Source: an uncultured bacterium (GTDB lineage Bacteria > Bacillota > Clostridia > Lachnospirales > Lachnospiraceae). Taken from it: 64,000 nucleotides of DNA. The stretch lies in NCBI GenBank assembly GCA_905215775.1, contig CAJMRM010000002.1, forward strand, positions 1-64,000. The letters run 5' to 3'. Numbering within the stretch: position 1 is the stretch's first letter; each line of letters opens with the position of its first letter. This document shows positions 8,066 through 16,728 of this stretch, in pieces. The notes beneath the pieces were generated by a model. It was not told the DNA's origin and did no database searches. It saw only the letters and a program-made list of their open reading frames with translations. The position numbers and the translations under genes were made by a program.

Positions 8066-8740
8066 ATGCTGGAGGTTTCCGGAATCTGTAAGTCCTATGG
8101 AAAACACAGGATCTTAAACGGCGTCAGCTTTTCAGCCGGGCCCGGCCAGTGCGTGGGGATCGTCGGAACCAATGGCTGCGGAAAGACCACGCTTCTGTCG
8201 ATCCTGGCGGGAGCCCTGCGGGCAGACAGCGGGAGCATCCGCATCAATGGGACCGAGATCCTGGGAAGGTCCGGGGCTGCCGCAGACCTTACGGCCTATG
8301 TTCCCCAGGAGAACCCGCTGATGGGGGAGCTGTCGGTAAAAGACAACCTGCTTTTATGGCACCGCGGAAGCCGGAAGGAGATGGAGAGGGATCTGACAGA
8401 GGGCTGCAGCTCTGTCCTGGGGATCGGCCCCATGCTGAAGAAGCGGGTGGATACCCTGTCCGGAGGCATGAAAAAGCGCCTCAGCATCGCCTGCGCCCTT
8501 TCAGGCCGCGCCCCTGTCCTCATTATGGACGAACCGGGAGCCGCCCTGGACCTGGAATGTAAACGGGATATACAGGCCTATCTGAAAGCCTACACGGCGG
8601 ACGGAGGGACTGTGATCCTTACCTCCCATGAAATGGAGGAGCTGGACCTGTGTACCAGTATGTACGTCTTAAAGGACGGAGTTCTGACTAAGACCAGAAA
8701 CGGTCTCTCAGCCGAAGAGCTGATCCGACAGTTTCAATAA
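8066..8740 (+). CDS. ABC-2 type transporter ATP-binding protein
   Basis: A 224-residue ATPase that should power the two downstream permeases. Walker A is GTNGCGKT (residues 34-41), the signature LSGGMKKR is followed by Walker B VLIMDEPGAALDL, and an H-loop follows (TSHEMEEL). The short length and the single nucleotide-binding domain fit exporters of the ABC-2 family. Start is ATG 8066 behind AAGGAGG at 8052-8058; an in-frame upstream extension toward 7877 has no ribosome binding site and overlaps the region of the tRNA promoter. First gene of a four-gene operon. Substrate unknown. Confidence 0.93.
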   Translation: MLEVSGICKSYGKHRILNGVSFSAGPGQCVGIVGTNGCGKTTLLSILAGALRADSGSIRINGTEILGRSGAAADLTAYVPQENPLMGELSVKDNLLLWHRGSRKEMERDLTEGCSSVLGIGPMLKKRVDTLSGGMKKRLSIACALSGRAPVLIMDEPGAALDLECKRDIQAYLKAYTADGGTVILTSHEMEELDLCTSMYVLKDGVLTKTRNGLSAEELIRQFQ

Positions 8741-8759
8741 ACAGAAATGGAGGAACTAT

Positions 8760-10592
8760 ATGATTTGTTTTAAATGTGGAGCAGAAATTCCCGAAGGAAG
8801 TACCATTTGTCCCGTATGCCATGCAGATCTGACCCTGGAGTTTGCCCAGACGGATCCCCAGGAGACTGGATCCGCCTCCGGCGGCAGCAGCCCTGCCTCT
8901 GGGACAGACCCGTCCTCCGGTTCCCTTCCCTCTGTACCGGAGGAACCAAAGCCCGGAAAGAAAGGGATGAAGATTTTGATCGCCGCAGGTGTGGTGGCAG
9001 CCGCAGGAGCGGCAGCGGCCTTTGCCTTCACCCGGATGAACGCCAAAGATCCCAAGGAAGCCGTGGTAGATGCCTTTCAAACAGCCTTTTCCCACGAACA
9101 GGTATCTCCAGCTGAGGATATTTTCGGACTCAGCCAGTTTTCCAGCGCTTCTGTCTCCTCTGATGCAGAAGCAGGGCTGACCTTAAGCCTGGACAGCAGC
9201 TCTATGGAAGAGCTGAACGCCCTTACCGGCGGCGGTCTCCGCATTTCCAGCCGGAATGATGTTTCAAATAAGAAGAGCGATGCCAACGTGGGAGTCGTTT
9301 ACAATGGCATGGATGTGGTAAACCTGGATCTTTATTATGGAGACCACACGCTGATGGCCGCCATCCCGGAGCTGTCGGAAAAGGTCCTCACCATGGATCT
9401 GGGAGACGGCCTGGCAGACCGGATCAAAAATTCCCCTGCCATGAGCCGCCTTCTGGATGAAAACGGCATCTCTGCCGACGCGGCAGCCGCTTATCTGACG
9501 GAGGTCACTGCCCTGGCCGAAGAAAATGCCGCTGCGGGAGGAAACACGCTGGATCTTCCCGCCCTTATGGACCGTTACAGAGAGGGCTGCAAGGCCCAGG
9601 AAAATTTCAAGGCGGCGCTGACCGTGGAAAAGACTGATAAAAGCACCGTTACTGTCAATGGACAGGAAAAGGAATGCCGCGGCTACTCTGTGCTGGTCAG
9701 CAAGGCGGCGCTGATCGACTTCTTGCGGACCTCCTCGGACTTTTTCCTCCAGGATGAGGCCTTGAAAAACCAGTACCTGCGCCAGCTGGAGCTGACCGTA
9801 AAGCTGAACGGTCTCATGGGCGGCTCTGTTCCCGCCACAGCCGAAGATCTTCAGGCAGACGCCTACGAGGAAGCAAAGGCAGCCGCAGACCAGATGATCC
9901 AGGCCCTGGACGCGTCCCTGACGGACATCCAGATGACCGTATACCTGGATAAGGACGGCGTGCTCACCTCAGTCCTGGGCTCCACTGTAATAAACGGCGG
10001 GATCACAGGCAGTGACGGCGACAGCCAGACCGTTCCCACTGAGGTGGCCTTTGAAGCTGTGTTTGAAGGCGGCGCATACCCGCTCCAGAACCTCACCGGC
10101 CAGCTCACCATCGGAAGCGGCGACGACGCCATGGCTCTATACCTGGTAAAGCAGGGCGTTTATGACGGTAAAAAGCTCACCTGTGACGCTTCCCTGGATC
10201 TTGTGTCCGGCTCCGGAGACAGCGCTCCGTCTGTTTCCATCCTGTATTCCGGCAGTTACATAACAGAAAGCGGCGATTACCATATTTCCCTGGAAGCCGT
10301 GGAAAACGGATCCCAGCTCTTTAAGATCTCCACCTCCGGCATTGTAAGCCAGCTGGAAAAGGGAACGAGCATCCAGGCGGATATCGACTCCCTGGAGATC
10401 TCCACCGCTGACTCTTCCCTGCTCTTCAGCGGCAATTACTATTTCAAACCTCTTTCCGGCGAGATCGCTCCCCTGGAGGGAACTCCCATGGACGTTCTGG
10501 CCGCCACTGAAGAGGACTGGTATTCCCTGATCATGGAAGGCGCTTACGGGTTCATGGAAGTGGCCGACCGGCTGGGAATCCCCTTATATTAA
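8760..10592 (+). CDS. Zinc-ribbon, single-pass membrane protein inside the ABC exporter operon
   Basis: A 610-residue protein that begins with a zinc ribbon: Cys3, Cys6, Cys17 and Cys20 in two CxxC pairs. A P/S/G-rich linker and one membrane segment (about residues 71-90) follow, then a roughly 500-residue domain that should lie outside the cell. This outer domain resembles the large extracytoplasmic domains of Clostridia proteins I associate with DUF6583, but I am not certain of that assignment. It lies 19 bp after the ATPase gene and 1 bp before the first permease, so it is probably an accessory of the exporter: a sensor, an adaptor or a substrate-binding part. A ribosome binding site (GGAGG) precedes the ATG. 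Confidence 0.8.
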   Translation: MICFKCGAEIPEGSTICPVCHADLTLEFAQTDPQETGSASGGSSPASGTDPSSGSLPSVPEEPKPGKKGMKILIAAGVVAAAGAAAAFAFTRMNAKDPKEAVVDAFQTAFSHEQVSPAEDIFGLSQFSSASVSSDAEAGLTLSLDSSSMEELNALTGGGLRISSRNDVSNKKSDANVGVVYNGMDVVNLDLYYGDHTLMAAIPELSEKVLTMDLGDGLADRIKNSPAMSRLLDENGISADAAAAYLTEVTALAEENAAAGGNTLDLPALMDRYREGCKAQENFKAALTVEKTDKSTVTVNGQEKECRGYSVLVSKAALIDFLRTSSDFFLQDEALKNQYLRQLELTVKLNGLMGGSVPATAEDLQADAYEEAKAAADQMIQALDASLTDIQMTVYLDKDGVLTSVLGSTVINGGITGSDGDSQTVPTEVAFEAVFEGGAYPLQNLTGQLTIGSGDDAMALYLVKQGVYDGKKLTCDASLDLVSGSGDSAPSVSILYSGSYITESGDYHISLEAVENGSQLFKISTSGIVSQLEKGTSIQADIDSLEISTADSSLLFSGNYYFKPLSGEIAPLEGTPMDVLAATEEDWYSLIMEGAYGFMEVADRLGIPLY

Positions 10593-10593
10593 T

Positions 10594-11781
10594 ATGAAGA
10601 TACGTTTGTTTTATCTGAAGCTAGAATTAAAACGGGCGCTGAAATGCCTCCCTCTGATGGCAGCCGGGGCAGCCGTACTGATGTTTTTCATGGGTGCGGC
10701 TGCCCTTCTGGCAGGTAAGGCCCTGTACGGCGGTCAGGCGACGGGGCGGATCACCGTCGGCGTAGTTCTTCCTGAAAACGACATTTTAGCGAAGCAGGTG
10801 ACCTCCATGCTCAGCTCTCTGGAAAGTGTAAAAAGTATCTGTGATCTTTCCTACATGAGCCGGGAGGAGTGTCTGGAAGGGATGGAAAACGGAGAGCTCC
10901 TGGCCGCCCTGCTGGTGCCAGAGGGCTTTGTCCAGGACATCATGAGCGGCGTCAACACACCGGTCCCCGTGCTGCTTCCGGAGAACGCCGGAGTAGAGAG
11001 CCGGATCTTTAAGGAGCTGGCTGATGCGGGGGCACAGACCTTAAGCGCCGCCCAGGCCGGGATCTACGCCGGGGACGAGGTCCTGGACCAGTTTCACTGC
11101 TCAGAGGCCAGGGCACAGCTGGAGCGGGATCTGAACCGCCTGTATCTGGAATACAGCCTCCCCCGCGGTGAGCTGTTCCGGAAAACGGCGGTGAGCGCCT
11201 CGGGGGATGTAAAGCCGGTGGTCTTTTACGCCATCAGCCTTTTCATCCTGGCCCTTATGCTGTCGGCCATCCCTGTTTCCGGCTTTCTCCAGCCCTTGGA
11301 TCCTGTGCTGCGCAGACAGCTCCTCCTGGCCGGCGTTGGTCCCGTTTCCATGATCCTCTCCCGGATCCTGGGGCTGGCCCTTCTCTACATGGTCCTTCTC
11401 CTGTCTGCCGCCTCCGCAGCCGTCCTTACAGGCGCTATTCCGTTTTCCTCCGCTCTTCCCGCAGTGCTTCTGCTCTTAAGCGTTTCTGCGGCCTCCCTGG
11501 CCGTATGCGCCTTCCAGGCGGCAGGGAACCGGATGGGAGGCGTACTTTTCCTGTTCCTGGGAGCCACAGCGCTGCACTTTTTTTCCGGCGGGATCCTGCC
11601 CCTGGTGTTCCTTCCCTCTGCCTTCCAGAAGGCATCCCCATTCCTTCCGCCCTATATTTTCATTGAGACTGTAAAAATGGCTGTCACCGCCCACTGGGAG
11701 CCCTGGATCTTTGCGGCGCTCCCGGCAGTTTTCCTGGCGGGAGCTCTCATAAGCCTGGCATTTGAGGTAAAACGCCCATGA
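10594..11781 (+). CDS. ABC-2 type exporter permease, first subunit
   Basis: A 395-residue membrane protein. One N-terminal hydrophobic segment (about residues 17-40), a roughly 150-residue extracytoplasmic domain and then five or six clustered segments (about 210-390) give the typical ABC-2 (YhgE/YbhR-like) topology. Its start codon comes one base after the stop of the zinc-ribbon gene, with no clear ribosome binding site, so translation is probably coupled. It overlaps the next permease gene by 4 bp. Together with that subunit and the ATPase it should form a heterodimeric exporter. Confidence 0.87.
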   Translation: MKIRLFYLKLELKRALKCLPLMAAGAAVLMFFMGAAALLAGKALYGGQATGRITVGVVLPENDILAKQVTSMLSSLESVKSICDLSYMSREECLEGMENGELLAALLVPEGFVQDIMSGVNTPVPVLLPENAGVESRIFKELADAGAQTLSAAQAGIYAGDEVLDQFHCSEARAQLERDLNRLYLEYSLPRGELFRKTAVSASGDVKPVVFYAISLFILALMLSAIPVSGFLQPLDPVLRRQLLLAGVGPVSMILSRILGLALLYMVLLLSAASAAVLTGAIPFSSALPAVLLLLSVSAASLAVCAFQAAGNRMGGVLFLFLGATALHFFSGGILPLVFLPSAFQKASPFLPPYIFIETVKMAVTAHWEPWIFAALPAVFLAGALISLAFEVKRP

Positions 11782-12914
11782 AAAAAGTCATTCTATGGTT
11801 TTTCTTATGCTGCAAGCGGTATCTGAAGCGGATCCCGTTTCTGCTCCTTCTGGCCGCCCTTCCTCTGACCGCCCTCGCCGCATCCAGGATGGAAAACGGA
11901 AAGGACGGTACGGTACGGATCGCCGTCTGCTGTCTGGATCCAGAGCCGGCCAGCCTGGGAAACCGGTTAAAGGAGAATCTCCTGGCCCGGGATACGGGAC
12001 TGTTCTCTTTTTATCCATGCGAAAATGAACAGCAGGTACGGGACCATGTGGCCGCCCGGAAGGCAGAGTGCGGATATCTGATCCCCGAAAACCTGGAACA
12101 GAAAATAAACAGCGGACGCTTTAAACGCTCCATCACCGTTTTTTCCGCTCCCTCCACCGTGACGGCCTCCCTTTCCACCGAGGTGGTATTCTCAGAGCTG
12201 GCCGCCATCCGGAACAAGGATATCCTGGAGGATTACGCGGAGCAGGGCGCCGCCTTTGACGCCCTGGGGGCTGCGGGATCCCCAGAACGGAAAAAGGCCT
12301 CCGGACAGGCCGGAGACCTTTATAAGGAACGGATGGAGGACGGCAGTACCTTCCGTTTTGAGTATGTATACACGTATTCGCCGGAGCAGACTGGGAACGG
12401 CTCCGGGGAGACCGGGACCGCAGCCCCTTCCCCTGGCCTCTTTCCAGTCCGGGGGCTGACGGCAGTGTTCCTCTTTATCACCGGACTTTACAGCGCGGTC
12501 ACAGCCGCAGAGGACAGCCGCAGGGGGCTTTTTATCCCTCTTCCGGTCCGTCTCCGCCTTCCCTGCCGCTTCGCCGCCCTGGCGGCTCCTGTGGCCCTGG
12601 CGGCCCTGTCCGGACTTTCTGCGGTGCTCCTCTCGGGAGGACCGGGAATCTCATCCGGCGGTGCGGCGGCCATCCTCCCGGAGGCGGCGGCCATGGCCCT
12701 TTACGCCCTTGCCGTTTCCATTTTCTCCATGGCCCTGGGAGCCGTCCTTAAAACGCCGGAGGCCCTGGGAGCTGCGATCCCCTTCTTCATCATCGGAAGC
12801 CTGATCTTCTGCCCCGTATTTTTTGATGCAGAACGGCTTCTTCCCGGGCTTGGACAGGCCGGAAGGCTCTTTCTGCCTTATTACTACCTCCGCGGCTTCT
12901 TCCACTGGCCCTGA
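11778..12914 (+). CDS. ABC-2 type exporter permease, second subunit
   Basis: A 378-residue membrane protein with the same layout as its upstream neighbour: an N-terminal membrane segment, an extracytoplasmic domain of about 180 residues and a C-terminal cluster of hydrophobic segments (from about residue 225). Its ATGA start overlaps the preceding stop, which points to coupled translation and equal amounts of both permeases. Last gene of the operon. A 10-bp hairpin straddles its stop codon. Confidence 0.85.
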   Translation: MKKVILWFFLCCKRYLKRIPFLLLLAALPLTALAASRMENGKDGTVRIAVCCLDPEPASLGNRLKENLLARDTGLFSFYPCENEQQVRDHVAARKAECGYLIPENLEQKINSGRFKRSITVFSAPSTVTASLSTEVVFSELAAIRNKDILEDYAEQGAAFDALGAAGSPERKKASGQAGDLYKERMEDGSTFRFEYVYTYSPEQTGNGSGETGTAAPSPGLFPVRGLTAVFLFITGLYSAVTAAEDSRRGLFIPLPVRLRLPCRFAALAAPVALAALSGLSAVLLSGGPGISSGGAAAILPEAAAMALYALAVSIFSMALGAVLKTPEALGAAIPFFIIGSLIFCPVFFDAERLLPGLGQAGRLFLPYYYLRGFFHWP

Positions 12915-12926
12915 AAGCCAGTGGAA
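12900..12926. other. Perfect hairpin across a stop codon
   Basis: TTCCACTGGC (12900-12909) and GCCAGTGGAA (12917-12926) pair perfectly around a 7-nt loop that contains the TGA of the second exporter permease. No T run follows on either strand, so it is more likely an mRNA 3'-end structure than a classical intrinsic terminator. Convergent trxA ends 11 bp away. Confidence 0.5.
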
Positions 12927-12936
12927 CGGCCCGCGC

Positions 12937-13254
12937 TTATAAAACCGAATCCAGGAGCTTTCTGAGATCGGAGGCGCTCTGAAGGCCCACCTTCCGCTCC
13001 ACAGCCCTGCCATCCTTAAAAAGGATCAGCGTGGGAACGTTCATAACGCCGTAGCGGCCGGCGATATCCATGCTCTCCTCCACATCCAGCTTTCCGATCA
13101 CAGCCTTTCCCTCATACTCCTCCGCCAGCTTCTCCACTGCCGGAGCCATCATTTTACAGGGGCCGCACCAGGTGGCGAAAAAATCCACAAGAACAGGTTT
13201 ATCCGAACCCAGTACCTCTGTGTCAAAATCAGCGGCTGTAAACATTTTTTCCAT
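12937..13254 (-). CDS. trxA: Thioredoxin
   Basis: A 105-residue cytoplasmic disulfide reductase with the active site WCGPCK (Cys30, Cys33) after the beta strand KPVLVDFFA and the conserved cis-proline loop MNVPTLILF. Length and motifs are canonical. I choose ATG 13254, which has AAAGGAG eight bases upstream; a second in-frame ATG at 13260 is too close to that site. It is preceded by a 48-residue ORF 22 bp upstream on the same strand, possibly co-transcribed. Its electron donor, thioredoxin reductase, is not in view. Confidence 0.96.
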   Translation of the reverse strand: MEKMFTAADFDTEVLGSDKPVLVDFFATWCGPCKMMAPAVEKLAEEYEGKAVIGKLDVEESMDIAGRYGVMNVPTLILFKDGRAVERKVGLQSASDLRKLLDSVL

Positions 13255-13276
13255 ATGCATTTCTCCTTTATGATCT

Positions 13277-13423
13277 TTATTTTTTTGCTTTTTTACCCTT
13301 TCCGCAGAGCGCGGCGCTGGCCTCGTCAAAACACTTTTTAAACCGCAGCACTGTGCGGTCCAGCTCCGTCTTATCGCAGGTTGCCCTGGCTAAGCTCCTC
13401 CGGATCCTGGTCTTTATGTCCAT
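13277..13423 (-). CDS. Small basic 48-residue protein upstream of trxA (hypothetical)
   Basis: A short ORF, MDIKTRIRRSLARATC at the start and GKGKKAKK at the end, with codon use like its neighbours. It has GGAG five bases before the ATG at 13423 and stops 22 bp before trxA. It contains two well-spaced Cys in its first 40 residues plus one near the end, and many K/R. I do not recognise a family. Co-directional position suggests co-expression with trxA; a nucleic-acid-binding or redox-partner role would be speculation. Confidence 0.45.
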   Translation of the reverse strand: MDIKTRIRRSLARATCDKTELDRTVLRFKKCFDEASAALCGKGKKAKK

Positions 13424-13496
13424 AAACGCTCCATGGCTGTTTTCTCGTAATATTGTATGCAGGCCGGCGCCTTCTATCCTTTTAAAAAGAGAACTC

Positions 13497-14138
13497 TTAT
13501 TTTTTTCTGGACGCCATCAGCTTGCAGATGGGCTTTCCCTCGGAGCAAAACTTTGTCTCATACTCGGTCATCACATTCCCCTCTGCCATTTCGCTGTTGT
13601 GAAGATCGAAGGTATGGGCATCCACCGTCCATCCGGCTTCCGGAATGGACTCCAGGGAGTACTGGAACAGGTCCTGGTTGTCGGTTTTAAATTCGATGAT
13701 GCCGTCTTTTTTAAGGATCTGATCGTAAATAGGAAGGAACCGGTCAGAGGTCAGCCGTCTCTTGGCGTGACGGTCCTTGGGCCACGGATCCGAGAAATTC
13801 AGATAGATCCGGTCCACCTCTCCGGCATCAAAAACGTCCGCCAGCTCCAGGGCATCGATCCGCATGAAGTAAATGTTGGACAGCTCCAGCTGGGACCGCT
13901 TCTGGAGCCCCCTTAACAGCACGCTGGAATACCGTTCAATACCAATGTAATTCACATCCGGGTTCTTTTCCGCCAGCTCCATGATGAATTTTCCCTTTCC
14001 CATACCCACCTCGATACGGACCGGATTCTGGTTTCCAAAAAATTCATGCCATTTTCCCTTTAAGCCCTGGGGATCCTGGATCACATAGGGGCTTTCTGCG
14101 ATCTGCTCTTCTGCGCCTTTAATATGGCGTAATCTCAT
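13497..14138 (-). CDS. trmB: tRNA (guanine-N7-)-methyltransferase
   Basis: A 213-residue SAM-dependent methyltransferase that makes m7G46 in tRNA variable loops. The SAM-binding motif is VEVGMGKGKF (about residues 41-50), and the family signature LNFSDPWPKDRHAKRRL is intact, including the catalytic Asp and substrate-binding residues. Length is normal. The start ATG at 14138 follows AGGAGGAC. Monocistronic as far as can be seen, with a 73-bp gap to the small ORF downstream. Confidence 0.96.
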   Translation of the reverse strand: MRLRHIKGAEEQIAESPYVIQDPQGLKGKWHEFFGNQNPVRIEVGMGKGKFIMELAEKNPDVNYIGIERYSSVLLRGLQKRSQLELSNIYFMRIDALELADVFDAGEVDRIYLNFSDPWPKDRHAKRRLTSDRFLPIYDQILKKDGIIEFKTDNQDLFQYSLESIPEAGWTVDAHTFDLHNSEMAEGNVMTEYETKFCSEGKPICKLMASRKK

Positions 14139-14351
14139 ATTTTTATGTCCTCCTGATCTGTTTTCATCTGTTTTTTGTATCTGCTATTTTACCATCCTGT
14201 TCCTGTATTTGCAACAGCGGCCATGGATGATGCATCCTCCGCACGGCTGAACTGTTACGAATTTCCACGAATGTTCACAAATTGTTAATGCAAATTTTTC
14301 ATTTTTCATTTATAATAGGATTATAGAGTGACAATACGGAGGAAAACGCCT

Positions 14352-15170
14352 ATGGCAAAAGTGGATAATCCCGGTATCTGGGAAAAAATACAAAAAAATG
14401 TCCAGGAAACGGAACGCCTCATGGGCCAGAAAAAATACAACCAGTCCATGATCAAGGCCCGACAGACCCTGGAATATATGGTAAAATTAAAATGCGATAA
14501 GGCGGGGATCGTGGAAAGCTCCCTGGATCATATGATCCATGAGCTTTACGACGGCCAGTGGATCAGCAAATCCACAGCCGAGCACTATCTCCAGATCCTT
14601 TCCATCGGCAACAAGGCCGCCAGGGAAGGGGACAACAGCGCCTACAACGCCAACCAGGCCTACCATGTCCTGTCCCAGGAGATCTACTCCTTTACGGACG
14701 CCGACAAGGCTGCGCCCAGACCGCGCCGTTCCCAGACCCAGAGCCGTCAGGCCGGGAGCAGAAAAAAACAGCCCTCCAAGGGCGGGCTGGGACTGAATCC
14801 TGCGGATATGGTAAAGCTTCTTGTCCCTGTGGTGCTGATCGTCGTCCTGGTCCTGGTGATCCGGCTGCTGACGCCGGATAAGGATCCCACCGATGAGACC
14901 GTGGCCTCCATCCCCACCACCGCAGCCACCACAGAAGCCACCACCGCCGAGGCTCCCTCTGAGGAGACCTCCGCAGAGACCGTCTCCTATAAGACTACGG
15001 ATACCTTAAACGTCCGGAAGGAGCCGTCCACCGACGCTGACCGGATCGGAAAGCTGGATCCCGGCGCGTCTGTGGAATATATCCGGGACCACGACGATTT
15101 CTGGGCCGTTATCCTCTATAACGACCAGGAAGCCTATGTGGCAAAGCAGTATCTGACCGCCGGGGAATGA
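14352..15170 (+). CDS. Membrane protein with N-terminal DUF4145-like domain and C-terminal SH3 domain
   Basis: A 272-residue protein. Residues 1-110 are helical (KKYNQSMIKARQTLEYMVK, then YHVLSQEIYSF) and resemble DUF4145-type domains, placed in the cytoplasm. A basic, Q/R-rich linker leads to one membrane segment (about residues 153-175), a T/A/E-rich spacer, and a bacterial SH3 domain over the last 65 residues (DTLNVRKEPSTDADRIGKL), a likely cell-wall contact. Start is ATG 14352 behind GGAGG at 14338-14342 rather than the GTG 24 bp earlier. An intrinsic terminator follows. It may couple a wall-sensing domain outside to a cytoplasmic partner; this is inference from topology. Confidence 0.8.
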   Translation: MAKVDNPGIWEKIQKNVQETERLMGQKKYNQSMIKARQTLEYMVKLKCDKAGIVESSLDHMIHELYDGQWISKSTAEHYLQILSIGNKAAREGDNSAYNANQAYHVLSQEIYSFTDADKAAPRPRRSQTQSRQAGSRKKQPSKGGLGLNPADMVKLLVPVVLIVVLVLVIRLLTPDKDPTDETVASIPTTAATTEATTAEAPSEETSAETVSYKTTDTLNVRKEPSTDADRIGKLDPGASVEYIRDHDDFWAVILYNDQEAYVAKQYLTAGE

Positions 15171-15209
15171 TCCGAAAAACCGCCGGGCAGCTAAACATAA
15201 CCAAACAAC

Positions 15210-15254
15210 GACAGCCGCAGGACCTGGGCCATATGGTTCTGCGGCTGTCTTTTC
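15210..15254 (+). terminator. Intrinsic terminator after the SH3 membrane protein
   Basis: GACAGCCGCAG (15210-15220) pairs with CTGCGGCTGTC (15239-15249), followed by TTTT. Confidence 0.85.
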
Positions 15255-15350
15255 TATACATTTTCTCCATTCTGGGAAGCCATTCTGCCGTTTCTGGACA
15301 GACTGCGGAGGCATCTTGCGAAAACCTGTCTTAAGACGGAAAAAGTATTT

Positions 15351-16259
15351 TCATCTATCTTCGTCCTTCAGCCCTCTCTTAAAATACCCGCACAGATAAT
15401 CCACAAACTCTCCCACTACCGGCTTCTCCTGTGCCTGCTTGTACATGGTCACCACCACGTCCCGGCGGCAGACGGGATAGCGGATGGGGATCAGCTTCAC
15501 CTGTGGGCCTGGCTGCTCGTCCCAGGACCGCTCGGGCCAGAAGCCGATGCCGAGACCTGCGGCGATCAGATTCCGCACTGACTCCGGGCTGTTGCTCTCG
15601 AAGATCATCTGGGGCCGGACACCGGCCTGATGGAAAAAGTTATCGCAGATCTGCCGGAGCTGCCAGCCGTTTCCCAGCCGGATATACCCCTCCTCCCGAA
15701 GCTGCCTGAGGTCCACCGACTCCCGCTCTGCCAGCGGCGAGTTGGCGGGCACAGCCAGATATATCTCCTCCTCCAGGATCTCCTGGCGGACTGCCCCCTC
15801 CGGCATCTGGATCTCCCCCATGGCCGTAGGACCATAGACCGAGGCCCTGGAATCAATGTGGATATCGCAGCCGCCCATGGTCTCCAGCTGGGATACCTGG
15901 AACTTCACATCCGGGTGCTCCGCCTTATATGCGATGATACAGTTGGTGATAAACTGGGAGGCGGCAAAAAAATTCAATGAGATGGTCTTTTCTGAGGAAC
16001 AAACTGATTCCCACAGCTCGTCCTTCAGACTGTCGATGGATTCCATTAAAGGGATCAGCCGCCTCCTTAAAAGTTTTCCCTGGTCATTGAGATAAACGTG
16101 ATGATTTCTCCGGTCAAAAAGCTTCACTCCCAGTTCATTTTCCAGCCGCATAATAGACTGGGACAAGGCGGGCTGGGCAATATGAAGCTCATCCGCCGCC
16201 CTGGTCAGGTTTTCATACCGGGCCGCCTCTAAAAAATATCGGAACTGGAGCAATTCCAT
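15351..16259 (-). CDS. LysR family transcriptional regulator
   Basis: A 302-residue regulator. An N-terminal winged helix-turn-helix (MELLQFRYFLEAARYENLT, then AADELHIAQPALSQSI) is followed by the linker helix and a two-lobed effector-binding domain of normal length. Start is ATG 16259 behind AGGGAGG, giving the usual LysR N-terminus; the ATG 27 bp upstream is inside the ribosome binding region. It is divergent from the V-type ATPase operon with about 150 bp between them, containing AT-rich palindromes including a T-N11-A box. Autoregulation and control of the ATPase operon are plausible, not shown. Inducer unknown. Confidence 0.92.
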   Translation of the reverse strand: MELLQFRYFLEAARYENLTRAADELHIAQPALSQSIMRLENELGVKLFDRRNHHVYLNDQGKLLRRRLIPLMESIDSLKDELWESVCSSEKTISLNFFAASQFITNCIIAYKAEHPDVKFQVSQLETMGGCDIHIDSRASVYGPTAMGEIQMPEGAVRQEILEEEIYLAVPANSPLAERESVDLRQLREEGYIRLGNGWQLRQICDNFFHQAGVRPQMIFESNSPESVRNLIAAGLGIGFWPERSWDEQPGPQVKLIPIRYPVCRRDVVVTMYKQAQEKPVVGEFVDYLCGYFKRGLKDEDR

Positions 16260-16318
16260 TCTATTTCCTCCCTGTAAAACGACCATTCTGGTCTGTTTAT
16301 AATATCAATGTTATTACA

Positions 16319-16333
16319 ATATAAATATTATAT
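16319..16333. promoter_or_regulatory. T-N11-A palindrome (LysR box candidate)
   Basis: ATATAA-ATA-TTATAT is a perfect 15-bp palindrome with the T-N11-A form favoured by LysR regulators, ending 2 bp before the -35 of the ATPase promoter. A second AT palindrome (TAATA-N7-TATTA) lies at 16300-16316. Confidence 0.45.
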
Positions 16334-16335
16334 AT

Positions 16336-16365
16336 TTGTCATGAATAAAAGGCAAGTTGTATTAT
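16336..16365 (+). promoter_or_regulatory. Promoter of the V-type ATPase operon
   Basis: TTGTCA (16336-16341), 18 bp, TATTAT (16360-16365), about 50 bp before the first start codon, directly downstream of the LysR box candidate. Confidence 0.6.
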
Positions 16366-16413
16366 TCAATGTGGCGGAGGTTCCGATGGGGCTCCGCCAA
16401 GGAGGCAGTAATT

Positions 16414-16725
16414 ATGAACACCATCATTGAAAGACTCTCACAGATCGAAGAGCGGTCCGTTGCCGCCGCCGCAGAGGGAACAGAAAAGAAAAAAGAGCTG
16501 ACCGCGCAGTATGAGGAACGGACCAGACAGTTTGACAGGGAACTGGACCAGGAAACAGAAGAAAGGATCCGGAAGCTCCGGGAACAGGCGGATGCCGCCG
16601 CCAACGCCCGCATCCAGTCCCAGGAAAAAGAAGCGGCCCAGTCCATCCAGCAGCTGGAGCGCCACTATGACGCCTTCCACAAAGACTATGTGGACCGGCT
16701 GTTCCGGGAAATGACCGGGGTGTAG
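16414..16725 (+). CDS. V-type ATPase peripheral-stalk subunit (G/H-like coiled coil)
   Basis: A 103-residue hydrophilic protein, almost entirely helical with E/Q/R/K heptads (EERTRQFDRELDQETEER and so on), as expected for the stator coiled coil that pairs with subunit E. Start is ATG 16414 behind AAGGAGG. It is the first gene of the ATPase operon, 3 bp from subunit C. Identity rests mainly on position and coiled-coil character, since such stalk subunits conserve little sequence. Confidence 0.75.
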   Translation: MNTIIERLSQIEERSVAAAAEGTEKKKELTAQYEERTRQFDRELDQETEERIRKLREQADAAANARIQSQEKEAAQSIQQLERHYDAFHKDYVDRLFREMTGV

Positions 16726-16728
16726 TCT

